From NCBI GenBank assembly GCA_024280115.1, contig JAJRQT010000203.1:1-64000 (forward strand): 64,000 bases of DNA, given 5' to 3'. Below the pieces are notes generated by a model. That model was not told the origin of the DNA. It worked only from the letters and a program-made list of their open reading frames with translations, and ran no database searches. This stretch comes from Bacteroidota bacterium (GTDB lineage: Bacteria; Bacteroidota; Bacteroidia; Cytophagales; Cyclobacteriaceae). A program made the position numbers and the translations under genes. Each line of letters starts with the position of its first letter. The first letter of the stretch is position 1. Positions 7,315-16,797 of this stretch are shown in pieces.

Positions 7315-8153
7315 GACTAACTATTATTTTACTTTTAGTATTTTCAATATTCCAATCTTACGCCCAGGATAAGCCATACGATGAATTAGAAGGAGCAGAT
7401 ATTCGGGTTTATAAAACGGTGGATGGTTTTGACTTAAAATTAAATATTATCTACCCTGAGCAATATAAGAAAGGAAAGAAATATCCGACCATAGTTTTCT
7501 TTTTCGGCGGCGGCTGGAATGCAGGAAATGTACATCAATTCGAGCAACATTGCCATTACCTTGCATCGAAGGGCATGATAGCCATGGCAGCCAATTATCG
7601 CGTAAAATCCAGAAACAATTCAACTCCATTTGACGCGGTAGAAGATGCGAAGTCAGCAATCAGGTGGATACGGGAGAATGCAAAGGAACTGGGTGTAAAT
7701 AAGAAGAAAATCGTTGCTGCCGGAGGATCAGCAGGTGGACACTTAGCCGCTTGTACGGCAATAATTCCCGGTTATAATGCGGCAAATGAAAATAAAAATA
7801 TTAGTTCTAAGCCCAATGCTTTGGTATTGTTCAATCCTGTAGTTAATACTTTGCAGGAAAGATTTATTAAGCGTTTTGGAGATAATGCCAAATCCATTTC
7901 TCCAGCTCACCATGTAATTTCAAAACTTCCGCCTACAATCATATTTCATGGAACAGCGGACACGACAGTCCCATTTGAAACCATCACAGATTTTCAATCG
8001 AAAATGGAGGCTTCGGGAAATACATGTTATGTGGTGCCTTTCGAGGGTCAGGGTCATGGCTTTTTCAATTATGGGAGAAGTGAGCATAAATATTATGAGT
8101 TGACCATCGAAAAGACAGAGTCATTTTTACGTGAATTGAAGTATATTAAATGA
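7299..8153 (+). CDS. Secreted alpha/beta-hydrolase, carbohydrate esterase-like
   Basis: A 284-residue exported esterase with signal peptide MKILHRLTIILLLVFSIFQS and cleavage near YAQ. The oxyanion motif FFGGGW is at 68-73, the nucleophile Ser144 is in AGGSAGG, the acid is Asp221 in HGTAD, and the base is His253 in GQGHGF. This is the BD-FAE/acetyl-xylan-esterase-like group of the alpha/beta fold, and it probably removes acetyl or similar groups from the glycan processed by its neighbours. I chose ATG 7299 because the preceding open frame comes from the RAYT insertion, whereas this start yields a clean signal peptide and restores the pre-insertion operon. Its stop overlaps the next start (ATGA at 8150-8153), showing translational coupling with the rhamnosidase. 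Confidence 0.9.
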   Translation: MKILHRLTIILLLVFSIFQSYAQDKPYDELEGADIRVYKTVDGFDLKLNIIYPEQYKKGKKYPTIVFFFGGGWNAGNVHQFEQHCHYLASKGMIAMAANYRVKSRNNSTPFDAVEDAKSAIRWIRENAKELGVNKKKIVAAGGSAGGHLAACTAIIPGYNAANENKNISSKPNALVLFNPVVNTLQERFIKRFGDNAKSISPAHHVISKLPPTIIFHGTADTTVPFETITDFQSKMEASGNTCYVVPFEGQGHGFFNYGRSEHKYYELTIEKTESFLRELKYIK

Positions 8154-11100
8154 GATTATTTGGAATAACTCTTCAAACGATTGTCAGGATGGTAATAATA
8201 CTATCCTCCATACTATCAAGCTGTAACATACCTTCGAATGATAAGCTAAAAGAAAACTTTGAGAATCCTCCTGATTCTGCCCGGCCCGGTGTCTATTGGT
8301 ATTTCATGGATGGCAACCTTAGCAAGGAGGGAATGACGGCCGATCTGGAATCAATGAAAGAAGCTGGTATAGGTAATGTCCTTTTCCTTGAAGTAAATGT
8401 TGGCGTGCCGCGTGGCCCGGTCGATTTTCTTAGTGAAGAGTGGCAGGAGTTGTATAAACATGCGGTAAGGGAAGCAGAGAGATTGGGCATCGAAATCACC
8501 TTAGGTTCAGGGCCCGGATGGGCTGGTAGTGGAGGGCCTTGGGTAAAACCGGAACAATCCATGCAACACCTTGTTGCAGCGACTTTAGAAGTTAAAGGCC
8601 TCTTAAACTATAAAGGGTTATTACCAAAACCCGCTCCAAAAAAGCCGTATTTTGGAGAAAGGGCCCTGACAGAAACGTTGCGAAAAAAATGGGAAGCATA
8701 CTATGAAGATGTAGCAGTATTGGCTTTTCCGACACCTGAAACGGAAAACGAAATTAAGGATATAGATGAAAAAGCCCTTTACTATCGAGCTCCCTACACA
8801 TCACGAAAAAATGTAAAACCTTTCCTCCCTGCACCTGCTCACTTCAGCGAGATTCCCGGTGCAGCTATTTTTACAGATAAGATTATAGACATCACAAGCA
8901 AATTGCAAGCTGACGGCAAGTTGGAATGGACAGTCCCTCCCGGGAATTGGACAATTATGCGTTTTGGGAAGCGGAACAATGGCGCTGTTACCCGTCCAGC
9001 CCCCGAACCGGGATTGGGCTTTGAAGCTGATAAATTTGATACTACTGCATTCAATGCACATTTCGATGAATACATTGGAAAACTAATTCGAAAAGTTGGC
9101 CCTCGAAAAAAAGGGGTAAAAGGAGGATGGACAATGATTCATATCGATAGCTGGGAGATGGGGGCACAAAACTGGACAGGGAAATTTCGGGAAGAATTTC
9201 AAAAACGACGAGGTTACGACTTGCTACCTTTCCTTCCTGTTTATGCCGGGCGTATTGTAGGCAGCGCCGAAATAAGTGAACGTTTCCTTTGGGATTTACG
9301 CCAGACGTCCCAGGAACTTATCCTTGAAAACCATGCCGGACATTTCAAAGAATTGGGGCGTCGTCATGGATTCAAGCTTTCCATCGAACCTTACGATATG
9401 AACCCCACTTCCGACCTCGATCTGGGAGCAGTGGCCGATGTGCCGATGTGCGAGTTTTGGACTAAGGGTCTTGGATTTAATTCGTCATTTAGTTGTATTG
9501 AGGCAACCTCTATCGCTCATGTGCACGGACTGCCTGTCGTAGCCGCAGAGGCATTTACAGCCGGAAGTAAAGAAGCATGGAGAAAGTACCCCGGAAATGT
9601 TAAGAATCAGGGAGATTGGGCATTTTGTATGGGTATAAACAAGTTTGTATATCACACTTTTGCTCATAAACCATTGGGAGAGGAGTATCGCCCGGGCATG
9701 ACCATGGGGCCGTATGGTGTGCATTGGGATCGTGGACAGACATGGTGGTCAATGGCTTCGGCCTATCATCGTTATGTCGCACGGTGTCAGTATGTTTTAC
9801 GGCAGGGACGTACCGTCGCAGATATATTATATCTGACCCCGGAAGGTGCGCCTCATGTATTTCGACCACCAATGTCGGCGTTGGAAGGTGACGATGTATT
9901 GCCAGATAAGAAGGGCTATAATTTCGATGGTTGCTCCCCATTAGCTTTGATTGAAAAAGCTGATGTGAAGGATAATAAAATTGTTTTTCCAGGAGGGGCA
10001 ACATACATGATTTTGGTATTGCCGGATTTCGAAACCATGACTCCTGGATTAATGGAAAAAATTGAGTATTTGTCACAAAAAGGTGCAGTTATTATTGGTA
10101 ATCCTCCTCTTAAATCACCAAGCCTGACAGGTTATCCTGAGTGTGATCAGAAAGTTCGATCATTAGCAGAAAAAGTGTGGGGTAGCTTGATCGTTCCGGG
10201 AAATGCAACATTAAGGAATTATGGGAAGGGAAAAATCCATTGGGGAGGCCACTTTTCGCAAGCAGATACAGCCGGACTTTATCCTGAATATGAAGTTGTT
10301 TCAGATTTATTGAAAGAAATGGAAATTGGGGAAGATTTCAGCGCATCAGGATCTATACGTTATACCCATCGGACAACAACTGACTGGGACATATATTTTA
10401 TCTCCAACCGAACGGGCTTGCCGGTTCAGGATAATTGTACATTCCGGATAGAACAAGGAACACCTGAGCTATGGGATCCTGTTACGGGAGAAACTCGGTT
10501 ATTATCCGAATATAGCCATCAAGAGGGTCGCACATCGATTCCGGTAAAACTGGATAAAGACCAGAGTTATTTTATTGTTTTTCCCAAGAACAGGAAAAAA
10601 GAATCTGAGCAAGTCTCAGGAATTAAGAACTTTCCGGAAGTTGAAACAATTGGTGATATTAAAGGAAAGTGGATGGTTTCTTTTGATTCTGCCTGGGGTG
10701 GCCCTGAAAAAATTATTTTTGATAAATTAGGTGACTGGTCAAAACGACCGGAAGAGGGTATAAAGTATTATTCAGGTATTGCCACTTATAATAAAGATTT
10801 TGATATTCCCGGAGTCAATAAAATTAGAAATGATTCAGAGCTTTATCTCAACTTAGGCACAGTGAAAAACCTTGCCAGGGTCAGACTTAATGGTAAAGAT
10901 CTCGGAATTATCTGGACCTCGCCATGGCGTGTGAAGATAACAGATGTGGTTAAGGCCAAAGGGAACCAACTTGAAATCGAAGTAGCAAACTTATGGGGAA
11001 ACAGGCTTATTGGAGATGAAAATCTGCCAGATGATGGAGTTAAAGATCACCTTTGGCCAGAATGGCTACTTGAGGGTAAACCGCGTACCAGTGGACGCTA

Positions 11101-11200
11101 TACTTTTACAACACACAGGTTCTATAAGAAAGATATGCCTTTGCAGCCTTCAGGACTTCTCGGCCCTGTTACACTGCAAACCATGTTGAAAACTGACTAA
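8150..11200 (+). CDS. GH106 alpha-L-rhamnosidase, lipoprotein (first copy)
   Basis: This 1016-residue lipoprotein (lipobox SSC, Cys25) has the full GH106 layout. The N-terminal TIM-barrel start reads RPGVYWYFMDGNLSKEGMTADL, with the glycine-rich GPGWAGSGGPWV. The conserved DSWEMGAQNWTGKF segment and AAEAFTAGSKEAW, a probable active-site Glu region, follow. The C-terminal beta-sandwich contains LNLGTVKNLARVRLNGKDLG. GH106 enzymes release L-rhamnose by inversion from pectic, arabinogalactan or ulvan-type chains. It overlaps the esterase by four bases and sits 9 bp before a second GH106. It is about 70 residues shorter than its neighbour because it lacks that protein's inserted sandwich at about 185-350. 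Confidence 0.93.
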   Translation: MRLFGITLQTIVRMVIILSSILSSCNIPSNDKLKENFENPPDSARPGVYWYFMDGNLSKEGMTADLESMKEAGIGNVLFLEVNVGVPRGPVDFLSEEWQELYKHAVREAERLGIEITLGSGPGWAGSGGPWVKPEQSMQHLVAATLEVKGLLNYKGLLPKPAPKKPYFGERALTETLRKKWEAYYEDVAVLAFPTPETENEIKDIDEKALYYRAPYTSRKNVKPFLPAPAHFSEIPGAAIFTDKIIDITSKLQADGKLEWTVPPGNWTIMRFGKRNNGAVTRPAPEPGLGFEADKFDTTAFNAHFDEYIGKLIRKVGPRKKGVKGGWTMIHIDSWEMGAQNWTGKFREEFQKRRGYDLLPFLPVYAGRIVGSAEISERFLWDLRQTSQELILENHAGHFKELGRRHGFKLSIEPYDMNPTSDLDLGAVADVPMCEFWTKGLGFNSSFSCIEATSIAHVHGLPVVAAEAFTAGSKEAWRKYPGNVKNQGDWAFCMGINKFVYHTFAHKPLGEEYRPGMTMGPYGVHWDRGQTWWSMASAYHRYVARCQYVLRQGRTVADILYLTPEGAPHVFRPPMSALEGDDVLPDKKGYNFDGCSPLALIEKADVKDNKIVFPGGATYMILVLPDFETMTPGLMEKIEYLSQKGAVIIGNPPLKSPSLTGYPECDQKVRSLAEKVWGSLIVPGNATLRNYGKGKIHWGGHFSQADTAGLYPEYEVVSDLLKEMEIGEDFSASGSIRYTHRTTTDWDIYFISNRTGLPVQDNCTFRIEQGTPELWDPVTGETRLLSEYSHQEGRTSIPVKLDKDQSYFIVFPKNRKKESEQVSGIKNFPEVETIGDIKGKWMVSFDSAWGGPEKIIFDKLGDWSKRPEEGIKYYSGIATYNKDFDIPGVNKIRNDSELYLNLGTVKNLARVRLNGKDLGIIWTSPWRVKITDVVKAKGNQLEIEVANLWGNRLIGDENLPDDGVKDHLWPEWLLEGKPRTSGRYTFTTHRFYKKDMPLQPSGLLGPVTLQTMLKTD

Positions 11201-11209
11201 ACAAAAATC

Positions 11210-14200
11210 ATGAATAATAAACGTTTATTGGGCAGGTTATCAGTGCTCCTGTTGATTATTATTGGATTGCTTCAATGTACCGAAGTTGATAAGGTTGCTG
11301 ATGTTGATATGAAAAGTATTCAATTGGGTTTTATCACCCCAAATGAAAATAACAAGGTATGGTGTTACTGGTACTGGATCAACGATGATATCTCAAAGGA
11401 AGGAATTACCAAAGACCTGGAAGCGATGAAAGAGGCTGGAATAGGTGCTGCTTTCATTGGCAACATCAATCCCAAAGGAGTCGATGGACCTGTTCCTTTG
11501 TTTAGCGATGAGTGGTGGGGATGCATGGTGCACGCTGTAAATGAGGGCAAGCGAATTGGAGTTGATATCGGCATGTTTAATTGTCCTGGCTGGAGCCAGT
11601 CGGGAGGTCCGTGGGTAAAACCGGAAATGGCCATGCGTCACCTGACATATTCAGAAACCATGGTCAAAGGCCCTCAAAATGTTAGTATAAAATTAATACA
11701 ACCTAAAAAAGAGTTTCAGGATACCCATGTATTGGCTTTTCCAAAACTAAAAGCAGAAGAAAACAGGTTGACAAAATCAAATTCCAAAATTTCTACAGAT
11801 CCTGTTATCAAAGGAGCACTGAACCTGATAGATGGTGATACTTCCACAGTTGGTTTTTTTAAAGCAGGAGCAAGAACGCAGATGATTGATATCACTTCCA
11901 ACGAAACTATTGTAGCGAGGAGTATTCGTTTATATCCCGGCAAGGAAAGATTTAAAGCCGAATGTGAATTGAGTGCGCTGATTGACGGAAAATATGTGCC
12001 CATAAAATCATTTACCTATGACAGGAGCAACAATAATGTAAATGTAGGCCCGGAAGTTTATGGGCCGGTTGCCATTTCACTGTCAGACACAAAGTCTGAT
12101 AGTTTTAGATTATCGTGTAAAAGTGCAGGGAAATGGAGCAATGAGGCAGGATTTTCTGGAATAATTATTTCCGAAGAAGCAGTTTTGGAAATGTATGTGG
12201 AAAAGAATCTGGGGAAGATGTTTCCAAGTCCTCTTCCCGCCTGGAATAGCTATATCTGGGAATATCAGAAAGAAGTAAATAATAATGAGCTAATGATAAG
12301 CAAGCGAGAGGTTATCGACCTTTCTGATAAAATAGATTCGACCGGATTGCTCCATTGGGATGTGCCTGATGGGGATTGGACAGTGATGCGTTTTGGGACG
12401 ACACCAACCGGCACTAAAAATTCTCCATCTGCACCACAGGGTAGGGGATATGAAATTGATAAGGCCAGCCATAAGCTTGCACGATACCATTTTGAGCAGT
12501 TTATTGGTAAACTGCTGGAGCGCATCCCCGAAGAAAACAGAAGTGCTTTTAAATATGTGATTGCGGATAGCTATGAGATGGGGTCTCAAAACTGGACAGA
12601 TGATTTCGAACAGGATTTTGAAGTCAAATTCGGCTATAATCCCACCAGATATCTTCCTGTTTTTTCAGGTAGAATCGTAGGCAGTATTGAGGAGTCCAAT
12701 AGGTTTTTGTGGGATTTAAGAAGGTCGGTTGCAGATGCTGTGGCTTACGAATACGTTGGAGGATTGCGTGAAATCAGCAATGAACACAAACTCAAACTCT
12801 GGCTCGAAAATTACGGTCACTGGGGATTCCCATCTGAATTCCTGATGTATGGCGGGCAATCGAACCTTGTGTCCGGCGAATTCTGGAATGAAGGAACACT
12901 GGGCAATATCGAGTGTAAATCCGGTTCGTCAGCAGCGCACATTTATGGGAAACCTGTTACTTCAGCCGAGGCATTTACTGCGGCAGGAAAAGCCTTCCTT
13001 CGCCATCCGGCCATGCTGAAAAAGCGGGGTGACTGGAGTTTTACCGAAGGGATCAATCATTTTGTACTTCATGTCTATATTCATCAACCGGATGATAAAA
13101 GAGTGCCGGGCGTAAATGCGTGGTTTAGTACGGAATTCAATCGTCATAACACCTGGTTTGGCCAGTCGAAGACTTGGATTGATTATTTGAGAAGATGCCA
13201 GCACCTTTTGCAGCAAGGGAAGTACGCAGCCGACGTATGTTATTTTATCGGCGAGGATGCCCCGATGATGACCGGCGCCAGAAACCCTGAATTGCCCAAA
13301 GGGTATTCCTACGACTATATTAATGCTGAAGTAATTTTGAATAGATTGTCGGTGAAGAATGGAAAATTTGTATTGCCTGACGGAATGAGTTACAGCATCA
13401 TGGTATTGCCTCCAATAAAGACTATGCGTCCGGAGTTGTTGGCAAAGATTGAAAACCTGGTAGCACAAGGAGGTGTCATTTTCGGACAAGCGCCGGAGAA
13501 ATCGCCAAGCCTTGAGAATTATCCCGCAAGTGACCACCATGTAAAAGAACTGGCACAAAAACTTTGGGGTTCTGCCAAAGATGAAGACATGCAAATTAAA
13601 AAATATGGAGAAGGGTATGTGATCGACGAACTGGACCTGGATTCAGCTATGGAAAAACTTGGTATCTCTAAAGATGTGGATATAATGGAAAACCTACCCG
13701 TACTCTGGACGCATCGTACCGCACCGGGAATGGAGATTTATTTTCTTACCAATCAAAGTGAAGAGGAGATCAGCTTTACACCATCATTCAGGGTAAATGG
13801 GCTGAAACCCCAACTGTGGGATGCTGTTACAGGAGAAATCAGGGCGTTAAACAATTATAAAGAAGAAAACGGACGTACCCTGGTTCCCATTAAAATGCAG
13901 CCACTGCAAAGCTGGTTTATCGTATTTACTAATTCTGGAGAAGGAAATATTGGCAAAGGGGCTAAAGCAAATTTCCCTGAGACACAAACGCTTCAAACCA
14001 TCAGAAGCACCTGGACAGTTGATTTTCAAAATAAGGACATCGGACCAAAAACACTTGTTATACTTGAATCATTAAGCGATTGGGCAAAGTCTGAAAATGA
14101 AAAGATAAAATACTATTCGGGCACAGCCACATACAAAACCACCTTTGAGCTTGGCCATTTTCCGGAGGCGCAAGAACTGTTTATCAATCTCGGGGATGTT

Positions 14201-14467
14201 GGGGTTATGGCCCGGGTTAAGCTAAATGGGATTGATATTGGCGGTGTATGGATAGCGCCATACCGATTGAATGTGGCCGAAAGCCTGAAAGAAGGAGAGA
14301 ACACCATCGAAATTGAGGTCGTCAACCTTTGGAGGAACCGCTTGCTGAAGGACAGGCAATTGCCAATAGACAAGAGATATACGTGGCACCTTGTAGATGA
14401 TATTAAAGATGGTGAGGAGCCACATTCTTCAGGTTTGATCGGGCCTGTGCGTATTGAATATTATTGA
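11210..14467 (+). CDS. GH106 alpha-L-rhamnosidase, lipoprotein (second copy)
   Basis: This 1085-residue lipoprotein (lipobox LLQC, Cys23) is clearly related to the preceding gene but diverged. It has VWCYWYWINDDISKEGITKDL and CPGWSQSGGPWVKPE near the N terminus, then DSYEMGSQNWTDDF, TSAEAFTAAGKAF, and a C-terminal jelly-roll with INLGDVGVMARVKLNG. An extra stretch of about 160 residues (roughly 185-350: DGDTSTVGF, IRLYPGKERF) looks like an inserted beta-sandwich of discoidin style. Two GH106 enzymes in tandem usually differ in the rhamnose linkage or decoration they accept, and I infer that here. It is the last gene of the run that starts at 3628; no strong terminator follows. Confidence 0.93.
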   Translation: MNNKRLLGRLSVLLLIIIGLLQCTEVDKVADVDMKSIQLGFITPNENNKVWCYWYWINDDISKEGITKDLEAMKEAGIGAAFIGNINPKGVDGPVPLFSDEWWGCMVHAVNEGKRIGVDIGMFNCPGWSQSGGPWVKPEMAMRHLTYSETMVKGPQNVSIKLIQPKKEFQDTHVLAFPKLKAEENRLTKSNSKISTDPVIKGALNLIDGDTSTVGFFKAGARTQMIDITSNETIVARSIRLYPGKERFKAECELSALIDGKYVPIKSFTYDRSNNNVNVGPEVYGPVAISLSDTKSDSFRLSCKSAGKWSNEAGFSGIIISEEAVLEMYVEKNLGKMFPSPLPAWNSYIWEYQKEVNNNELMISKREVIDLSDKIDSTGLLHWDVPDGDWTVMRFGTTPTGTKNSPSAPQGRGYEIDKASHKLARYHFEQFIGKLLERIPEENRSAFKYVIADSYEMGSQNWTDDFEQDFEVKFGYNPTRYLPVFSGRIVGSIEESNRFLWDLRRSVADAVAYEYVGGLREISNEHKLKLWLENYGHWGFPSEFLMYGGQSNLVSGEFWNEGTLGNIECKSGSSAAHIYGKPVTSAEAFTAAGKAFLRHPAMLKKRGDWSFTEGINHFVLHVYIHQPDDKRVPGVNAWFSTEFNRHNTWFGQSKTWIDYLRRCQHLLQQGKYAADVCYFIGEDAPMMTGARNPELPKGYSYDYINAEVILNRLSVKNGKFVLPDGMSYSIMVLPPIKTMRPELLAKIENLVAQGGVIFGQAPEKSPSLENYPASDHHVKELAQKLWGSAKDEDMQIKKYGEGYVIDELDLDSAMEKLGISKDVDIMENLPVLWTHRTAPGMEIYFLTNQSEEEISFTPSFRVNGLKPQLWDAVTGEIRALNNYKEENGRTLVPIKMQPLQSWFIVFTNSGEGNIGKGAKANFPETQTLQTIRSTWTVDFQNKDIGPKTLVILESLSDWAKSENEKIKYYSGTATYKTTFELGHFPEAQELFINLGDVGVMARVKLNGIDIGGVWIAPYRLNVAESLKEGENTIEIEVVNLWRNRLLKDRQLPIDKRYTWHLVDDIKDGEEPHSSGLIGPVRIEYY

Positions 14468-14937
14468 ACAATGTGATAATTCATTTACTTGTTGACCATC
14501 AACTAGTAATCAAAGTAGGAAAAAGCTTTCTTTTCCATGAAATCAACATCATATTTTTAAATGCTGAGAAGAAGGGTAGGTGGGTAAAGATTTCGGTCGC
14601 AATGCAATTGCGACCGAGCTGAACGTGTATCCCTCCTCAGAGTCTCATTTTTTGGACTCTGAGCTTCAACTGACATTCCTATCCCTATCTTAGTCTCAGC
14701 GGGGTCTTCTGCAAGAGACCCCACGAAAGCCCAAACGAGCTACCATCTTACTTTCACCAAATCATACAAAAAACTCTCTTTTCCCTTAGTCGTTGGCAGA
14801 GTGTCAAGAGTTCAACATTGCATTGTAAATTCAAAAGTAGATGGGCACGCATTACAAATGCCGTGCCAGCAGCAGATAATGTTCACCCCGCTGGAACCGA
14901 GCGAATGTTAAAAATCTGCCTTGCGACTTCCATCTTC
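14468..14937. other. 470-bp intergenic region with a cluster of palindromes
   Basis: There is no credible gene here. The space between the convergent rhamnosidase and cysM genes is filled by at least four hairpins (listed separately) and the AT-rich DNA around them. I see no tRNA-like or coding signal. Confidence 0.7.
14593..14894. repeat. REP-like palindrome array
   Basis: Successive hairpins are visible. A 10-bp perfect stem TCGGTCGCAA lies at 14593-14617 (loop TGCAA). A 9-bp stem CTCAGAGTC lies at 14636-14663, and a 7-bp stem GGGGTCT at 14701-14722. A bulged stem around GGCACG/CGTGCC with CATT/AATG lies at 14844-14867, overlapping a wider CCAGC/GCTGG pair that ends at 14894. Their style (short G/C stems, different cores) resembles RAYT-associated palindromes in other Bacteroidota. 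Only 14701-14722 shares the GGTCTT...GACC theme with the RAYT at 6684. Confidence 0.7.
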
Positions 14938-15816
14938 TTACCCAAACAAATCCGAACTCAGGTACCGGTCTCCAATATCGCAAACAATGAATACAATGAC
15001 TCCTGAGTCCAATTCTTTGGCGATTTCCATGGCTCCATAAAATGCACCTCCACTGCTCATACCGGAAAGAATGCTTTCTTCTTTACCAAGTCTTCTGGCC
15101 ATCTGGGTAGCATTTTCAGTACTGATATCCACTATTCTGTCAACGCGTTCTGGTTCGAAGATTTTTGGCAAAAATTCCGGCGACCATCTACGGATTCCCG
15201 GAATGCTACTTCCCTCTGTTGGTTGGCATCCGACGATCTGAATGTCAGGATTTTTTTCTTTTAAAAATCGCGAAACCCCCATGATTGTGCCGGTAGTACC
15301 CATGGCAGAGACAAAATGCGTGATTTTCTCGTTGGTTTGCCTCCAGATTTCGGGGCCGGTAGTTTGATAATGCATTAAAGAGTTATCGTGATTGGCAAAT
15401 TGGTTGAGCATGTGATACCCTTCATTTGCTTCCATAGATTCAGCCAATTCCCTGGAGTATTCGATTGTTTTTTCCGCAGGTGTTAAAATCACCTTAGCTC
15501 CATAAGCTTCCATGGATAAAATGCGCTCTTTGGTGGCGTTGTCAGGCATCACAAGTGTCATTTCTACACCCATAGACCTGGCAATCATCGCCAGCGCGAT
15601 TCCTGTATTTCCACTGGTTGCTTCCACAAGACGATCACCCTTTTTTATTTCTCCACGGTCCAGCGCACCCTTGATCATCCCCAGAGCGGCGCGATCCTTC
15701 ACACTTCCCCCAGGGTTCATCCCCTCGAGTTTTGCGTAAATTTTTACATTTTTATTTTGTGGTATGTTGATCAACTCTACAGTTGGAGTATTACCGATCA
15801 GGTCGAATATGGTCAT
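14938..15816 (-). CDS. cysM: Cysteine synthase B (O-acetylserine sulfhydrylase)
   Basis: This PLP enzyme condenses O-acetyl-L-serine with sulfide (or thiosulfate in CysM) to give cysteine in the cytosol. The 292-residue protein has the PLP lysine at position 40 in NPGGSVKDRA, the substrate loop TSGNTG around 68-72, and the phosphate-binding GTTGT. The segment EGSSIPGIRRW and the short C terminus are more like CysM than CysK, but the B-type call is by motif only. It begins two bases after the stop of the serine acetyltransferase gene, so the two steps of cysteine synthesis form one operon. Confidence 0.92.
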   Translation of the reverse strand: MTIFDLIGNTPTVELINIPQNKNVKIYAKLEGMNPGGSVKDRAALGMIKGALDRGEIKKGDRLVEATSGNTGIALAMIARSMGVEMTLVMPDNATKERILSMEAYGAKVILTPAEKTIEYSRELAESMEANEGYHMLNQFANHDNSLMHYQTTGPEIWRQTNEKITHFVSAMGTTGTIMGVSRFLKEKNPDIQIVGCQPTEGSSIPGIRRWSPEFLPKIFEPERVDRIVDISTENATQMARRLGKEESILSGMSSGGAFYGAMEIAKELDSGVIVFIVCDIGDRYLSSDLFG

Positions 15817-15818
15817 GG

Positions 15819-16649
15819 TTATTTGAATATTATAACATCTGGTTTTTCACGTCCGTTGTCTGTGTGCATTTGGGCCTTATAATAGACTTTTGAGTTTGGA
15901 GGAATACTTTTTGTGAGCCATACATTTCCTCCTACTATAGAATTTTTTCCAATAACTGTATTTCCTCCAAGAATGGTAGCACCTGCATAAATCACCGCAT
16001 TATCTTCAATGGTCGGGTGCCTCTTTACCTTGGCATCTTCCTTATTTACACTCAGCGCCCCAAGCGTAACTCCCTGGTAGATTTTCACGTGTTGACCAAT
16101 ATCTGTGGTTTCTCCGATAACAACTCCGGTTCCATGGTCAATGCAGAAATAATCACCTATATTGGCATTTGGATGAATGTCAATACCTGTTTTTCCATGT
16201 GCATGTTCTGTAATCATTCTGGGAATATTGCTTACCCCTAGTTTGCTTAGCGAATTCGCAATTCTGTAAGCTGCAATTGCATAAAACCCCGGATAGGATC
16301 TGATGACTTCTTCCCGTGTTTTCGCAGCAGGGTCTCCAGCAAACATGGCATCTATATCTAATTGAAGATTATCATATACAACCGGTAAGTTTTTAAAAAA
16401 AGCTTCTGATAATTCCATGGGGTCAGATAGCTCAGAACCAGAATTCTTTGAAAGCATCTGAGCCATTTCCATATTGATCATTTGTGTTCTTTTCTGAAAT
16501 TCCATAAAATCTAACACAGGGGAGCTGGCGAAATTTGGAAAAAGAATACCTAATAGATCAGTGAAAAACTTCGGTACCAACACTGTGGAAGGACACCTGG
16601 TACAGTTCTTATGTTTTTGATATATTTTTTGAACAAATGATGGTTCCAT
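15819..16649 (-). CDS. cysE: Serine O-acetyltransferase
   Basis: This enzyme makes O-acetylserine from serine and acetyl-CoA, the substrate of the cysteine synthase encoded next. The protein is 276 residues. It has an N-terminal helical region (1-140) with an unusual Cys pair in CTRCP, then a left-handed hexapeptide-repeat domain with GKTGIDIHPNANIGDYF and the catalytic IDHGTGVVIGET stretch (active-site Asp-His). Further hexapeptide turns run to the C terminus. The long N-terminal form is the type common in Bacteroidota and plants. No binding site for a regulator is apparent in the 148 bp upstream. Confidence 0.92.
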   Translation of the reverse strand: MEPSFVQKIYQKHKNCTRCPSTVLVPKFFTDLLGILFPNFASSPVLDFMEFQKRTQMINMEMAQMLSKNSGSELSDPMELSEAFFKNLPVVYDNLQLDIDAMFAGDPAAKTREEVIRSYPGFYAIAAYRIANSLSKLGVSNIPRMITEHAHGKTGIDIHPNANIGDYFCIDHGTGVVIGETTDIGQHVKIYQGVTLGALSVNKEDAKVKRHPTIEDNAVIYAGATILGGNTVIGKNSIVGGNVWLTKSIPPNSKVYYKAQMHTDNGREKPDVIIFK

Positions 16650-16797
16650 AAAATCAAAATTACAAAGAAAATTAAACTAACTATACAATAGAACTAAGAT
16701 GATGTATATTGGTTTTATAAAATTAATATATATGGAAGACAGATGACAAATTTCTCATGAAATAGAGCCGGAATTCGAAGCCCGATAATATGGAAAT

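Noticed and set aside
9600-10076. 158-residue reverse-strand frame inside the first GH106 gene
   Set aside because: It lies antisense to a well-supported enzyme gene, its product has no recognisable motif, and its composition (many His, Pro, Tyr) is that of a shadow frame.
12962-13594. 210-residue reverse-strand frame inside the second GH106 gene
   Set aside because: It is antisense to a conserved coding region and shows no domain or start context; the length follows from codon bias on the opposite strand.
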